The notes under the pieces are model-generated. The model did no database searches and was not told where the DNA came from. It worked only from the letters and a program-made list of their open reading frames with translations. A stretch of 47,214 nucleotides of DNA from Myxococcus sp. RHSTA-1-4. Lineage in GTDB: Bacteria > Myxococcota > Myxococcia > Myxococcales > Myxococcaceae. A program made the position numbers and the translations under genes. Of this stretch, positions 34,365-41,988 are shown in pieces; position 1 is the stretch's first letter; each line of letters opens with the position of its first letter. Location of the stretch: contig NZ_JAIQDG010000056.1 in NCBI RefSeq assembly GCF_020037125.1, forward strand, positions 1 to 47,214. Reading direction: 5' to 3'.

Positions 34365-34898
34365 ATGTCCCGCCCCGACGAGCGCCCCGAGCATGAAACC
34401 GTGATTCCCCGTGCCGCGGGGCTGAACCGCCTGGTGGACCCACTGGCCCGCACGCTGTACCGCGGCGCCTATACGCTGGCGCGTGTGTACTGGTTCGTGC
34501 GCCGGCCCCGCACGCGAGGCGTCTTCGTGGGCGTCTGGCACGCGGGGCGCGTGCTGCTCGTCCAGAACTCGTACAAGCTGCGCTTCAGCATGCCCGGCGG
34601 TGGCTTCCACCGGGACGAGTCCCCCGAGCAGTGCGGCGCGCGCGAGCTGCGCGAGGAGGTCGGCGTGAGCCTCGCGCCCTCGGCCCTGCGCACCGTCTTC
34701 CAGACGGTGGGCTCCGAGGAGAACAAGGACGACCACGTCCACTTCCTGGAGGTGGACGTGGAGGCCGAGCCGGGGCTCACCATCGACCGCCGCGAGGTGA
34801 CGTGGGCCGGGTTCATCGACCTGGACACGGCCCTGCGCCTGCCCGTCTCCGGGCTGGTGCGCGCCTACCTGGAGGACGCGAGGCGCCGGCGAGGCTGA
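34365..34898 (+). CDS. Nudix hydrolase
   Basis: The 177-residue protein has a complete Nudix box (G-x5-E-x7-R-E-L-x-E-E-x-G-V) from GFHRDESPEQ to ARELREEVGV. About 50 extra N-terminal residues include a helical stretch (LARTLYRGAYTLARVYWFV). The family hydrolyses nucleoside diphosphates linked to other groups; the substrate cannot be read. It follows the RuvC-like gene by 56 bp on the same strand and converges on the STAS gene. Confidence 0.9.
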   Translation: MSRPDERPEHETVIPRAAGLNRLVDPLARTLYRGAYTLARVYWFVRRPRTRGVFVGVWHAGRVLLVQNSYKLRFSMPGGGFHRDESPEQCGARELREEVGVSLAPSALRTVFQTVGSEENKDDHVHFLEVDVEAEPGLTIDRREVTWAGFIDLDTALRLPVSGLVRAYLEDARRRRG

Positions 34899-34977
34899 GC
34901 CCCCGCGCGAGGGCGGCCCGACGCGCCGCTCGCGTCATGTCGATGATTCGAGCTCAGCGCCCGGGGGCGCCGCGCCC

Positions 34978-35412
34978 TCAGCGCGCCGCCGCCTGCGCCA
35001 CGCTGACGGGGGCGGGCTCCGTGCCGAGGAACAGGCGGGCGCGCGTCTTGGCGAGCTGCGCGTGCGCCTCCTCCAGCGAGACGCAGTCCACGGTGATGTC
35101 GTCGTCCGGCGACGCCTCGGACGCCACCCGCGCCGTCTGCAGGCGGGAGATGGTCGAGTCCGACACGTGCGCGCACATCAGGCAGCCGTGCTGCCGTCCG
35201 TACAACACCACCTCGCCGAAGATGGCCGCCGACTCCGGCTCCAGCGTCCGCAGCCCGCGCATGTCCGCCAGCACCAGGTGCCGTCCACCCGCGAACGTGT
35301 CCGTCGCGCTCCGGTAGGCGGTGGCGAAGTCCTTCATCTCAGTCGGCCGGATGAACCCGCTCAGCCGGACGGTGATGGTCCTCCGGTTCACGTCATTCGT
35401 GACTTCGAACAT
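34978..35412 (-). CDS. STAS-domain-like protein
   Basis: The 144-residue protein has a STAS-like alternation of strands and helices: FEVTNDVNRRTITVRLSGFI, then TEMKDFATAYRSATDTF, then HLVLADMRGLRTLEPESAAI. A longer C-terminal part follows. In anti-sigma factor antagonists a Ser or Thr is phosphorylated after the DMRGL-like strand; here that site is not clear. No partner kinase is adjacent. It is a candidate scaffold or antagonist. Confidence 0.65.
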   Translation of the reverse strand: MFEVTNDVNRRTITVRLSGFIRPTEMKDFATAYRSATDTFAGGRHLVLADMRGLRTLEPESAAIFGEVVLYGRQHGCLMCAHVSDSTISRLQTARVASEASPDDDITVDCVSLEEAHAQLAKTRARLFLGTEPAPVSVAQAAAR

Positions 35413-35628
35413 GGGTGCGCCCTCCTCGCGAGGGCAAAGACTAACAAAAACAGACACTGGAATGCACCCCACCCCCGGGCGCTCTGGCCGGGTTGGAATT
35501 GTGGGAATGGATTGCGCCCGCGATGTTTCAAATGGACGGAACATTCCGGCCCGCCAGCAGCCGCGTCCCGCGTCAGCGAAATCCTCGCGTGGCACCTGAT
35601 GCGGGGGGTTGCCCGGACCCCACGCCGC

Positions 35629-36195
35629 CTACGCGCGCTGGCCGCTCTCTCCGGTGACGACGGCCGAGCCGATGAGGTGCGCCAGCCGGAGCGCCTCGGG
35701 CACGTGGCCCCGGTCCGTCACGCGGGCCAGCGCCTCGGCCACCTCCGGTGGCTCCGCTCCCTGCGCCTGGAAGGTGAAGCCGCCGAACTGGTGGATGGGC
35801 CCGGCGCGCTTCAGCTTCGCCCAGCGCTCGTCCGCGCGGGGCAGGCGCCGCAGCGCGCGCTCCACCGCGTCCAGGTCCGGAGGGCGCCGCATCACCGCCA
35901 CGCAGGGCTTCTTCAGCCGCGCGGCCAGCTCCGGCAGGTCCACCACGTTGAAGCCGCCGAAGGCGATGCCGTCCAGCAGCACCAGGTGCAGCTGCGGGAG
36001 GAACTTGCCGCCTTCCAGCAGCCGGCACACCTCTCGCGTGGCGTTCCACCCGTCCCGGCGCACGCGCCCCCAGACGAGCCCCTCGAAGCGCGTGCCCCCG
36101 CACACCACGCCCGCCAGCGGCACGGCGGCGCCGGGGCGGCGCGCGAAGGGCCCATCGTCGAAGCCGATGACTCGGGGGATGCGGGGAAGGCGCAT
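35629..36195 (-). CDS. DUF99 family protein (endonuclease V-like fold)
   Basis: The 188-residue protein matches DUF99: RVIGFDDGPFARRP, PLAGVVCGGTRFEGLVWGRV, RRDGWNATREVCRLLEGGKF, then LVLLDGIAFGGFNVVDLPEL and AVMRRPPDLDAVERALRRLP. DUF99 shares the RNase H-like fold of endonuclease V. The acidic residues of FDDG and LLDG are the likely metal site. The function is unproven. The ATG at 36195 is chosen because DUF99 similarity begins there. It lies downstream of the cold-shock gene, separated by its terminator. Confidence 0.85.
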   Translation of the reverse strand: MRLPRIPRVIGFDDGPFARRPGAAVPLAGVVCGGTRFEGLVWGRVRRDGWNATREVCRLLEGGKFLPQLHLVLLDGIAFGGFNVVDLPELAARLKKPCVAVMRRPPDLDAVERALRRLPRADERWAKLKRAGPIHQFGGFTFQAQGAEPPEVAEALARVTDRGHVPEALRLAHLIGSAVVTGESGQRA

Positions 36196-36230
36196 GGGCC
36201 GTGAGCCTCGCAAGAGGCGGCCTCGCCCGC

Positions 36231-36270
36231 AAAAGAGAAAGCCCGACCTCGCCATCGCAAGACCGGGCTT
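36231..36270 (-). terminator. Rho-independent terminator of the cold-shock gene
   Basis: On the minus strand the stem is AAGCCCG (36270-36264) with CGGGCTT (36245-36239), followed by TCTCTTTT (36238-36231). It starts 27 bp after the cold-shock stop and precedes the DUF99 start. Confidence 0.8.
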
Positions 36271-36296
36271 CCGGGGCGTCTACAGGAGGCGGGTGT

Positions 36297-36500
36297 TCAG
36301 GCCGGACGCACGTTCTGCGCCTGCAGGCCCTTGGGGCCGCGGCCGACCTCGAACTCCACCTTCTGGCCTTCCTGCAGCGTGCGGAAGCCGTCCATGTTGA
36401 TGGCGGTGTGGTGGACGAACACGTCCTCACCGCCGCCGTCCTGCACGATGAACCCAAAGCCCTTCGCATCGTTGAACCACTTGACGGTACCGGTTGCCAT
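36297..36500 (-). CDS. Cold-shock domain protein
   Basis: The 67-residue protein is a complete CspA-type cold-shock domain: GTVKWFNDAKGFGFIVQDGG holds the RNP1 motif (KGFGFI), and EDVFVHHTAIN holds RNP2. The end is VEFEVGRGPKGLQAQNVRPA. It binds single-stranded RNA and DNA and acts as an RNA chaperone. It has its own terminator. The 261-bp upstream region, which shares space with a divergent gene, may carry a long 5' leader, common for csp genes. Confidence 0.95.
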   Translation of the reverse strand: MATGTVKWFNDAKGFGFIVQDGGGEDVFVHHTAINMDGFRTLQEGQKVEFEVGRGPKGLQAQNVRPA

Positions 36501-36761
36501 GAATCGCGTTCTCTCGTTTCAGAGCGGCTCGTGCCGCGGGTGTTTCGCCCTCTCAGAATCCGGAGGGCCAACTGCGTGCCGTAGTCTGCACGGGGCGGGC
36601 CTCCGAGTGGAAGCCCCCCCGTCCGCCTCACGAGCGGGCAGGCCTGGCCCGGACGCCGCGGCGGCCCCCGGGGCCTGGGCAGGCGAGGGCCCTGACGTCA
36701 TGCGCGGGGCGCGGCGTGCCTACCTTGGCGTCAACGTCATGACCGGAAAAGGAGTGTCGCC

Positions 36762-37316
36762 ATGGCCGAGTCGCAGGTCCCGGACCTTTCCCTCCCATTC
36801 ACCCCGCCTCCCCCCGAGCCGGAGCGCGGTATCCGCCGCGTGGTTCGCCGCGCACTGGATAAAAGCGCCGCGGCTGGAATTCCTTCTCGCCCACTGCTGG
36901 GAAGGCTGCCGGTGCGCCGGTGGATTCCGCAGGACGTGCACTCGGTGCTGGACTATCAGGGCGGTGCCGCCACGGCGCTGGCGGGCATCCTGTCGGGTGA
37001 CCCGGTGGCGAAGGCGGCGGGGCTGGCGCTGGGCTCCTCCGTCATCGGCGTGTCGTTGCTCACCGACTACCGCATGAGTCTCACCAAGCTCATCCCCATC
37101 GAGGCGCACGAAATCGCGGACTACGCCTACGGGGCCGCCGCCATCCTCGCGCCCTTCGTGCTGGGCTACGCGAAGCGCAGCCGCATGGCCACCGTGGTGC
37201 ACGTCGTGATGGGCCTGAGGTCGATTCTGGTCGCGCTGGTGACGGACTACCGGTGCCAGACGGGCATGCACCTGGGCGGTGAGCTGGCGACGGACCCGGA
37301 GGCGATTGGCGGGTGA
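36762..37316 (+). CDS. Hypothetical membrane protein
   Basis: A 184-residue protein with a soluble Pro/Arg-rich first 60 residues and then about four hydrophobic helices (TALAGILSGDPVAKAAGLAL, then LGSSVIGVSLLTDY, then DYAYGAAAILAPFVLGYAK, then VVHVVMGLRSILVALVT). The motif QDVHSVLDY before the first helix and AHEIADYAYG before the third form an internal repeat (H-x3-D-Y), as in SPW-type proteins. The ATG has a GGAG site. Its stop overlaps the GTG of the next gene. Confidence 0.72.
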   Translation: MAESQVPDLSLPFTPPPPEPERGIRRVVRRALDKSAAAGIPSRPLLGRLPVRRWIPQDVHSVLDYQGGAATALAGILSGDPVAKAAGLALGSSVIGVSLLTDYRMSLTKLIPIEAHEIADYAYGAAAILAPFVLGYAKRSRMATVVHVVMGLRSILVALVTDYRCQTGMHLGGELATDPEAIGG

Positions 37317-37633
37317 AGGCGCCCGTTCCTCCAGCGCGGGGCAGTACCGTGCGGGGCGCGCTGGAGGAGGCGCTGGCCTCGGCGCCGGAGGGCGGCCTCA
37401 CGGCGAAGGACCTCTCCACCCTGGTGGGCATCTCCGAGAAGGACGTGGCCGACCACCTGACGCACCTGGAGCGCTCTCTCAAGGCCCAGGGCCTGCGGCT
37501 GGAGGTGCTGCCGGCGAGCTGCATCCGCTGCGGCTTCACCTTCAAGGAGCGCAAGCGTCTCACCCGGCCGGGCGCCTGCCCGGAGTGCCGCTCCACGCGA
37601 ATCGACCCGCCCGCCTTCCGCGTCTCGAGCTGA
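37313..37633 (+). CDS. HTH plus zinc-ribbon transcriptional regulator (COG3357-like)
   Basis: The 106-residue protein starts at a GTG overlapping the preceding stop (GTGA). An N-terminal winged-helix part (GGLTAKDLSTLVGISEKDVA) precedes a C-terminal zinc ribbon with four cysteines: CIRCGFTF and GACPECRS. This HTH/zinc-ribbon fusion fits the COG3357 family of predicted regulators. The overlap with the membrane-protein gene suggests joint function, possibly a response to a membrane signal; that is inference. Confidence 0.75.
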   Translation: MKAPVPPARGSTVRGALEEALASAPEGGLTAKDLSTLVGISEKDVADHLTHLERSLKAQGLRLEVLPASCIRCGFTFKERKRLTRPGACPECRSTRIDPPAFRVSS

Positions 37634-37655
37634 GGCGGGCCGCGGGAAGAAGCGA

Positions 37656-37687
37656 AGCGGCGGGGCACCCGGGGGCACCCCGCCGCT
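37656..37687. terminator. Hairpin between HTH gene and hppA
   Basis: AGCGGCGGGG (37656-37665) pairs perfectly over 10 bp with CCCCGCCGCT (37678-37687). It lies between the convergent regulator and hppA stops. On the minus strand TTCGCTTCTTCC follows, so it may act mainly on hppA. Confidence 0.65.
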
Positions 37688-37717
37688 CGTGTCACTTCAG
37701 GACCGCGGCAGGACGGC

Positions 37718-40243
37718 TCAGGCCGTCTTCACCGCCGCCTCGGCCTTCAGCTCGGAGGTGCCGCCGACGCTCTGGATTCGCATGCCGTAGAAGCTGCGGT
37801 ACACGAACACCGTCGACAGGACGAAGAACACCCCCGCCAGCACGTGGGTGAGGGTCTGCTGGCCAGCCGCCACGAGCTCCACCGCCAGCTCCACGGCGAG
37901 CAGGCCGAAGAGGGTGGTGAACTTGATGACCGGGTTGAGCGCCACGGAGGACGTGTCCTTGAACGGGTCGCCCACGGTGTCGCCCACGACGGTGGCCGCG
38001 TGCAGGTCCGTGCCCTTGGCCTTCAGCTCCGTCTCCACCAGCTTCTTCGCGTTGTCCCAGGCGCCACCGGCGTTGGCCATGAACACGGCCTGGTAGAGGC
38101 CGAAGATGGCGATGGAGATGAGGTAGCCCACGAAGAAGTACGGCTCCAGGCAGGCGAAGGCGAGCGTGCTGAAGAACACCGCGAGGAAGATGTTGATCAT
38201 CCCCTTCTGCGCGTACTGGGTGCAGATCTCCACCACCTTCTTGGAGTCGCTCACGCTGGCCTTCTCCACGCCCTCCAGCCGGATGTTGGCCTTGATGAAC
38301 TCCACCGCCCGGTAGGCGCCGGTGGACACGGCCTGCATGGACGCGCCAGAGAACCAGTAGATGATGGCGCCGCCGGTGATGAGGCCCAGGAGGAACGGGG
38401 CGTGGAGCAGGGACAGGAACTGCGCCTTCGCCGGGTCCAACACCTGCTCGCCGCCGATGCCGGGGATGATGCCCACCAGCAGCACGATGATGGAGAAAAT
38501 CATCGTCGTCGCGCCCACCACCGCCGTGCCGATGAGCACCGGCTTGGCCGTGGCCTTGAAGGTGTTGCCCGCGCCGTCGTTCTCCTCCAGGTACTGCTTG
38601 CCCTTGTCGAAGTCCGGCGCGAAGCCGAAGTCGCGCTGCACCTCTTCCTTCACGTTCGGGACGTTCTCGATGAGGGACAGCTCGTACACGCTCTGCGCGT
38701 TGTCCGTCACCGGGCCGTAGGAGTCCACGGCGATGGTGACGGGGCCCATGCCGAGGAAGCCGAAGGCCACCAGGCCGAAGGCGAACACCGGGGCGGCAAT
38801 CATCAGCTGGCCCACGTCCACGCCCGCTCTGCCGGCGCCGCTGAACCAGAAGGCCAGGCCCATGAGGCCGGCGATGATGAGGCCCATCCAGTAGGCGGAG
38901 AAGTTACCCGCCACCAGGCCGGAGATGACGTTGAGGGACGCGCCACCCTCGCGGCTGGCCGTGACGACCTCGCGCACGTGGCGGCTCTCGGTGGACGTGA
39001 AGACCTTGATGGCCTCCGGGATGATGGCGCCCGCCAGCGTGCCGCAGGTGATGATGGCCGACAGCTTCCACCACAGCGTGGTGTCACCGCCCAGCTCGGG
39101 GATGAGCACGTAGCTGACCGCGAACGTCAGGATGACGGAGAGGATGGACGTCACCCACACCAGCGCGGTGAGCGGGTGCTCGAAGTTCATCTGGTCCGCG
39201 TTCTTGTACTTGCCGGACTGGAACACGTTGTTCAGGCCGTAGGCGGCCAGCGACGCGAGCACCATCACGATGCGCATCACGAAAATCCAGACGAGCAGCG
39301 GGACGCGGAAGGGCACCTCCACCGCCAGCAGGATGAAGGTGATGAGCGCCACGCCCGTCACGCCGTAGGTCTCGAAGCCGTCCGCCGAGGGGCCCACGCT
39401 GTCGCCCGCGTTGTCGCCGGTGCAGTCCGCGATGACGCCCGGGTTGCGCGCGTCGTCTTCCTTGATTTTGAAGACGATTTTCATCAGGTCCGAGCCGATG
39501 TCGGCAATCTTGGTGAAGATGCCGCCCGCGATGCGCAGCGCGGACGCGCCCAGCGACTCACCGATGGCGAAGCCGATGAAGCAGGCGCCCGCGAAGTCCG
39601 CCGGGATGAACAGGAGGATGGCCAGCATCAGCAGGAGCTCGGTGCTGATGAGCACCATGCCGATGGACATACCCGCCTGGAGCGGAATGGCGTAGGTGGG
39701 GTAGGGCTTGCCGCGCAAGCTGGCGAAGGCGGTGCGGCTGTTGGCGAAGGTGTTGACGCGGATGCCGAACCAGGCCACGCCGCAGGAGCCGGCGATGCCC
39801 ACGAGGCTGGCGACCAGGATGATGGCCACCCGGCCCACGTCCATGTGACGCAGGAAGCCGAAGTAGCCCACCATCACCACCGCGATGAGCGCCCACAGGA
39901 TGCCGATGAACTTGAGCTGGGTGACGAGGTACGTCTTGCACGTCTCGTAGATGAGCTCGGAAATCTCGAGCATGGCCCGGTGCACGGGCATCTTCTGGAG
40001 GCTGGCGTACTGGATGAAGCCGAACACCAGGCCCAGCAAACAGACGCCAATGCCGGACAGCAGCAGCTGGTAGCCGTTCAGGCCGCCGACGAAGGTGACG
40101 GTGGTGAAGTCGGGGAGGACGAGGTCCGCCTCGCTGGCGTGGGCGGCGCTGGTGGCGAGGACCGCCAGCAGTCCGAGGACTCTGGCGGCTCCGCCGGTGA
40201 CGCTCTTCCGGAGAACGTCCATGCGTGAAACGGTGCGTGTCAT
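37718..40243 (-). CDS. hppA: Membrane-bound ion-translocating pyrophosphatase
   Basis: An 841-residue membrane protein with about 16 helices that couples pyrophosphate hydrolysis to proton or sodium export. The pyrophosphate-binding loop is present as DDARNPGVIADCTGDNAGDS (residues 263-282) with the conserved Asp spacing, and a second as GDTVGDPFKDTSSVALNP near the C-terminus. The segment GNTFKATAK has lysine (K563) where potassium-independent enzymes have it. The start at 40243 is preferred because a GAGGAG-like site precedes it; 40222 is an alternative. Residues 1-45 look like a signal sequence, and the protein is longer than the usual 660-770 residues. Confidence 0.93.
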   Translation of the reverse strand: MTRTVSRMDVLRKSVTGGAARVLGLLAVLATSAAHASEADLVLPDFTTVTFVGGLNGYQLLLSGIGVCLLGLVFGFIQYASLQKMPVHRAMLEISELIYETCKTYLVTQLKFIGILWALIAVVMVGYFGFLRHMDVGRVAIILVASLVGIAGSCGVAWFGIRVNTFANSRTAFASLRGKPYPTYAIPLQAGMSIGMVLISTELLLMLAILLFIPADFAGACFIGFAIGESLGASALRIAGGIFTKIADIGSDLMKIVFKIKEDDARNPGVIADCTGDNAGDSVGPSADGFETYGVTGVALITFILLAVEVPFRVPLLVWIFVMRIVMVLASLAAYGLNNVFQSGKYKNADQMNFEHPLTALVWVTSILSVILTFAVSYVLIPELGGDTTLWWKLSAIITCGTLAGAIIPEAIKVFTSTESRHVREVVTASREGGASLNVISGLVAGNFSAYWMGLIIAGLMGLAFWFSGAGRAGVDVGQLMIAAPVFAFGLVAFGFLGMGPVTIAVDSYGPVTDNAQSVYELSLIENVPNVKEEVQRDFGFAPDFDKGKQYLEENDGAGNTFKATAKPVLIGTAVVGATTMIFSIIVLLVGIIPGIGGEQVLDPAKAQFLSLLHAPFLLGLITGGAIIYWFSGASMQAVSTGAYRAVEFIKANIRLEGVEKASVSDSKKVVEICTQYAQKGMINIFLAVFFSTLAFACLEPYFFVGYLISIAIFGLYQAVFMANAGGAWDNAKKLVETELKAKGTDLHAATVVGDTVGDPFKDTSSVALNPVIKFTTLFGLLAVELAVELVAAGQQTLTHVLAGVFFVLSTVFVYRSFYGMRIQSVGGTSELKAEAAVKTA

Positions 40244-40547
40244 GGGGGTGCAACTCCTCACAGGGTCTCATTTCCAGACACGCGGCTGGTGACTCCGCGC
40301 GTCAGCAGGGAAACAGGGAGTGGTGTCGAGGGGTTGGCCGCCTGCGAGCGGGGACGCCGCGCGCCTGCGCTTCAGCACAGCCTCGCCCTTCATGGCGCGG
40401 GTCGCTCGCCCTGAAGGCAAACCCGCGAATAGCATGGACGCGGCTCTAATGTCGAATTCACGAAGTGTTGGATATGTATCAATCCACCGACTTTGCAGGG
40501 AAAGCGGGGTCAATCCCACCCACCGGGTGCTCACAACCTTGACGGAC
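40244..40547. other. Region upstream of hppA with A/T-rich patch
   Basis: No gene is visible. A/T-rich DNA at 40447-40485, rare in this window, contains GGATATGTATCAATCC. It lies about 200 bp upstream of hppA. On the minus strand TTGATA (40482-40477) could be a -35 box, but no good -10 box is spaced correctly. It is the best place to look for the hppA promoter. Confidence 0.4.
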
Positions 40548-40949
40548 TCAGGGTCTCAGTCGGAGAAGGGAGCCGTCCTGGGCTCGCGGGTAAGGGGTTT
40601 CCACAGGATGCGCCCAGCGCAGGGCCCCGTCCGGGGAGAAGCGCGCCACCAGCAGGCGGGGCGTCCTCGAAAAACGGTTGAAGGGCAGGGGGCCTCCCCC
40701 GATGTCCACGGGCTCCCGGTACGTCGCCGCGACGAGGACGTCCCCGTCGGGGGCCACCACCATGTGCGGCGCTTCGCTGTCCCCCAGCACCCGCGACCGC
40801 GACCACGCGATGACTCCCTCGCCCTCGTCCGCGACCGACCCCACTACCTCCTGGCCCGGAGCCCGCGGCGACGCATGCGCCTTCTCCCCGCACCCCACGA
40901 GGAGAAGTCCTGTCGCGCACACCGCGATAATCCACCTCCGCCCCACCAT
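40548..40949 (-). CDS. Short lipoprotein, probably truncated beta-propeller-type
   Basis: The 133-residue protein has a signal ending in LLLVGC (C20). The rest looks like one and a half blades of a repeat protein: IAWSRSRVLGDSEAPHMVVA, then DGDVLVAATYREPVDIGGGP, then RLLVARFSPDGALRWAHPVE. Relatives of this repeat type in myxobacteria usually have many copies. This protein stops after one, so it is either a remnant or a minimal form. No continuation is seen in other frames downstream. Confidence in expression is modest. Confidence 0.55.
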   Translation of the reverse strand: MVGRRWIIAVCATGLLLVGCGEKAHASPRAPGQEVVGSVADEGEGVIAWSRSRVLGDSEAPHMVVAPDGDVLVAATYREPVDIGGGPLPFNRFSRTPRLLVARFSPDGALRWAHPVETPYPRAQDGSLLRLRP

Positions 40950-41390
40950 CCCCGCCCCGGCCTTCTCCCCCGCCCCCGACCGACAGCCCCCTGCCCCTCA
41001 ACCGCCGCTCCCCTTCTGCAAGGGCATTGCCACGGTGCGCCGCGAAGCGGCTTCCCTCTGGGGACGTGGCCAACCCTGGCCCCTGGGACGAGAAAGATGT
41101 CTTCCGTCCTGAAAAAACTCCCTGTCCTCCGGAGGACGTCGGGGAAAAAAGCGGCGGACCCTCCTGCCCCCGGGGCGGCCACGCGGGGCGAAGCCGCAGG
41201 ACGTGGCCTCCGGGCCCCATGTGTCCGGGTGTGGACAGGGTGGGGTGCGGATGTCTGTCATTGCCAGGCGAGGGAGCGACAGGTTGCCGCGGGGATGTGA
41301 GCCATTGGAAACACGGACGCCCGCTCGGGCCTTCGCGGCTCGAAGCGGGCGTCGTGGACTTCGGGGTGCTTCGGTTCTTCCGGGGTGACT
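40950..41390. other. Intergenic region, no gene seen
   Basis: Short open frames occur but lack family features. The stretch holds a perfect 14-bp palindrome (GTCCTCCGGAGGAC, 41124-41137) bracketed by A-tracts at 41112-41117 and 41145-41150. It also holds the terminator hairpin described separately. Confidence 0.5.
41316..41353 (-). terminator. Long hairpin after the periplasmic protein gene
   Basis: GACGCCCGCT (41316-41325) and AGCGGGCGTC (41344-41353) form a perfect 10-bp stem. An inner GCC/GGC pairing around TTCGC gives a compact tip. It lies 38 bp past the stop of the 41391-41894 gene. GTGTTTCC follows on the minus strand. Confidence 0.65.
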
Positions 41391-41894
41391 TCAGTTCACC
41401 TTGACCTGGAGCTCCTTGAGCACCTGGTCGCCGCGCATGACCGTCACGGTCCAGTTGCCCGGCTTGTTCAGCCGCACGCCGGTCCACTGGCGGGCGCGCC
41501 AGCCTTCGCCCTTGATCTTCACGTCCTTGGTCTCACGGACGACGTTGCCCTGCTTCGTCTGCACCATGATGTCCTCGATGGAGTCACCCTGGGGGACGAG
41601 GTAGGCCTGCCACAGCATGGTGGTGGTGCCGGCCTTGACGCCCTCGGGGCCCACCTCGGTGATGCACTCGAACTTGTTGGGGCCTTCCTTGGCCACCTCG
41701 GTGCAGAGCTTGGCCTCCACCAGCACCGGACCCTGGCCCTGGCCCTTGTAGAAGTAGTTCCAGGTGTCACGCACCGCGTCGGCGCTCGGAACCTTCGCGG
41801 GCTCCTTGGCGGGAGCCTCGGCGTCCTGCGCCATGGCCAGCGACGACATGCCCAGCACCGCGCACACCACGCTCCGCGTCAGCATCTTCTTCAT
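41391..41894 (-). CDS. Hypothetical periplasmic protein
   Basis: The 167-residue protein has a cleavable signal (MKKMLTRSVVCAVLGMSSLA, site after AMA) and a GAGGGG ribosome site. A short acidic/proline linker precedes one beta-rich domain: PVLVEAKLCTEVAKEGPNKF, then GTTTMLWQAYLVPQGDSIED, then VRLNKPGNWTVTVMRGDQVL. The two cysteines (KLCTEV, FECITE) could form a disulphide. The pattern recalls an immunoglobulin-like fold, but the family is not recognised. Confidence 0.75.
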   Translation of the reverse strand: MKKMLTRSVVCAVLGMSSLAMAQDAEAPAKEPAKVPSADAVRDTWNYFYKGQGQGPVLVEAKLCTEVAKEGPNKFECITEVGPEGVKAGTTTMLWQAYLVPQGDSIEDIMVQTKQGNVVRETKDVKIKGEGWRARQWTGVRLNKPGNWTVTVMRGDQVLKELQVKVN

Positions 41895-41988
41895 GTTTCA
41901 GGGTCCCCTCTTTGTGTTGGGCAGGCTGGCCCCCAGGGCCGCCTGCCTGCCCCTGTCTAGCACAGAACCCACGGCATGCGCCCAGCCC

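Noticed and set aside
37844..40228. A 794-residue plus-strand open frame opposite hppA
   Set aside because: Composition (Asp, Glu, His, Gln) and lack of motifs show it is an antisense artefact of the pyrophosphatase gene.
41098..41300. A 67-residue open frame starting MSSVLKKLPVLRR
   Set aside because: There is no ribosome site, no family likeness and poor codon bias; it overlaps palindromic DNA.
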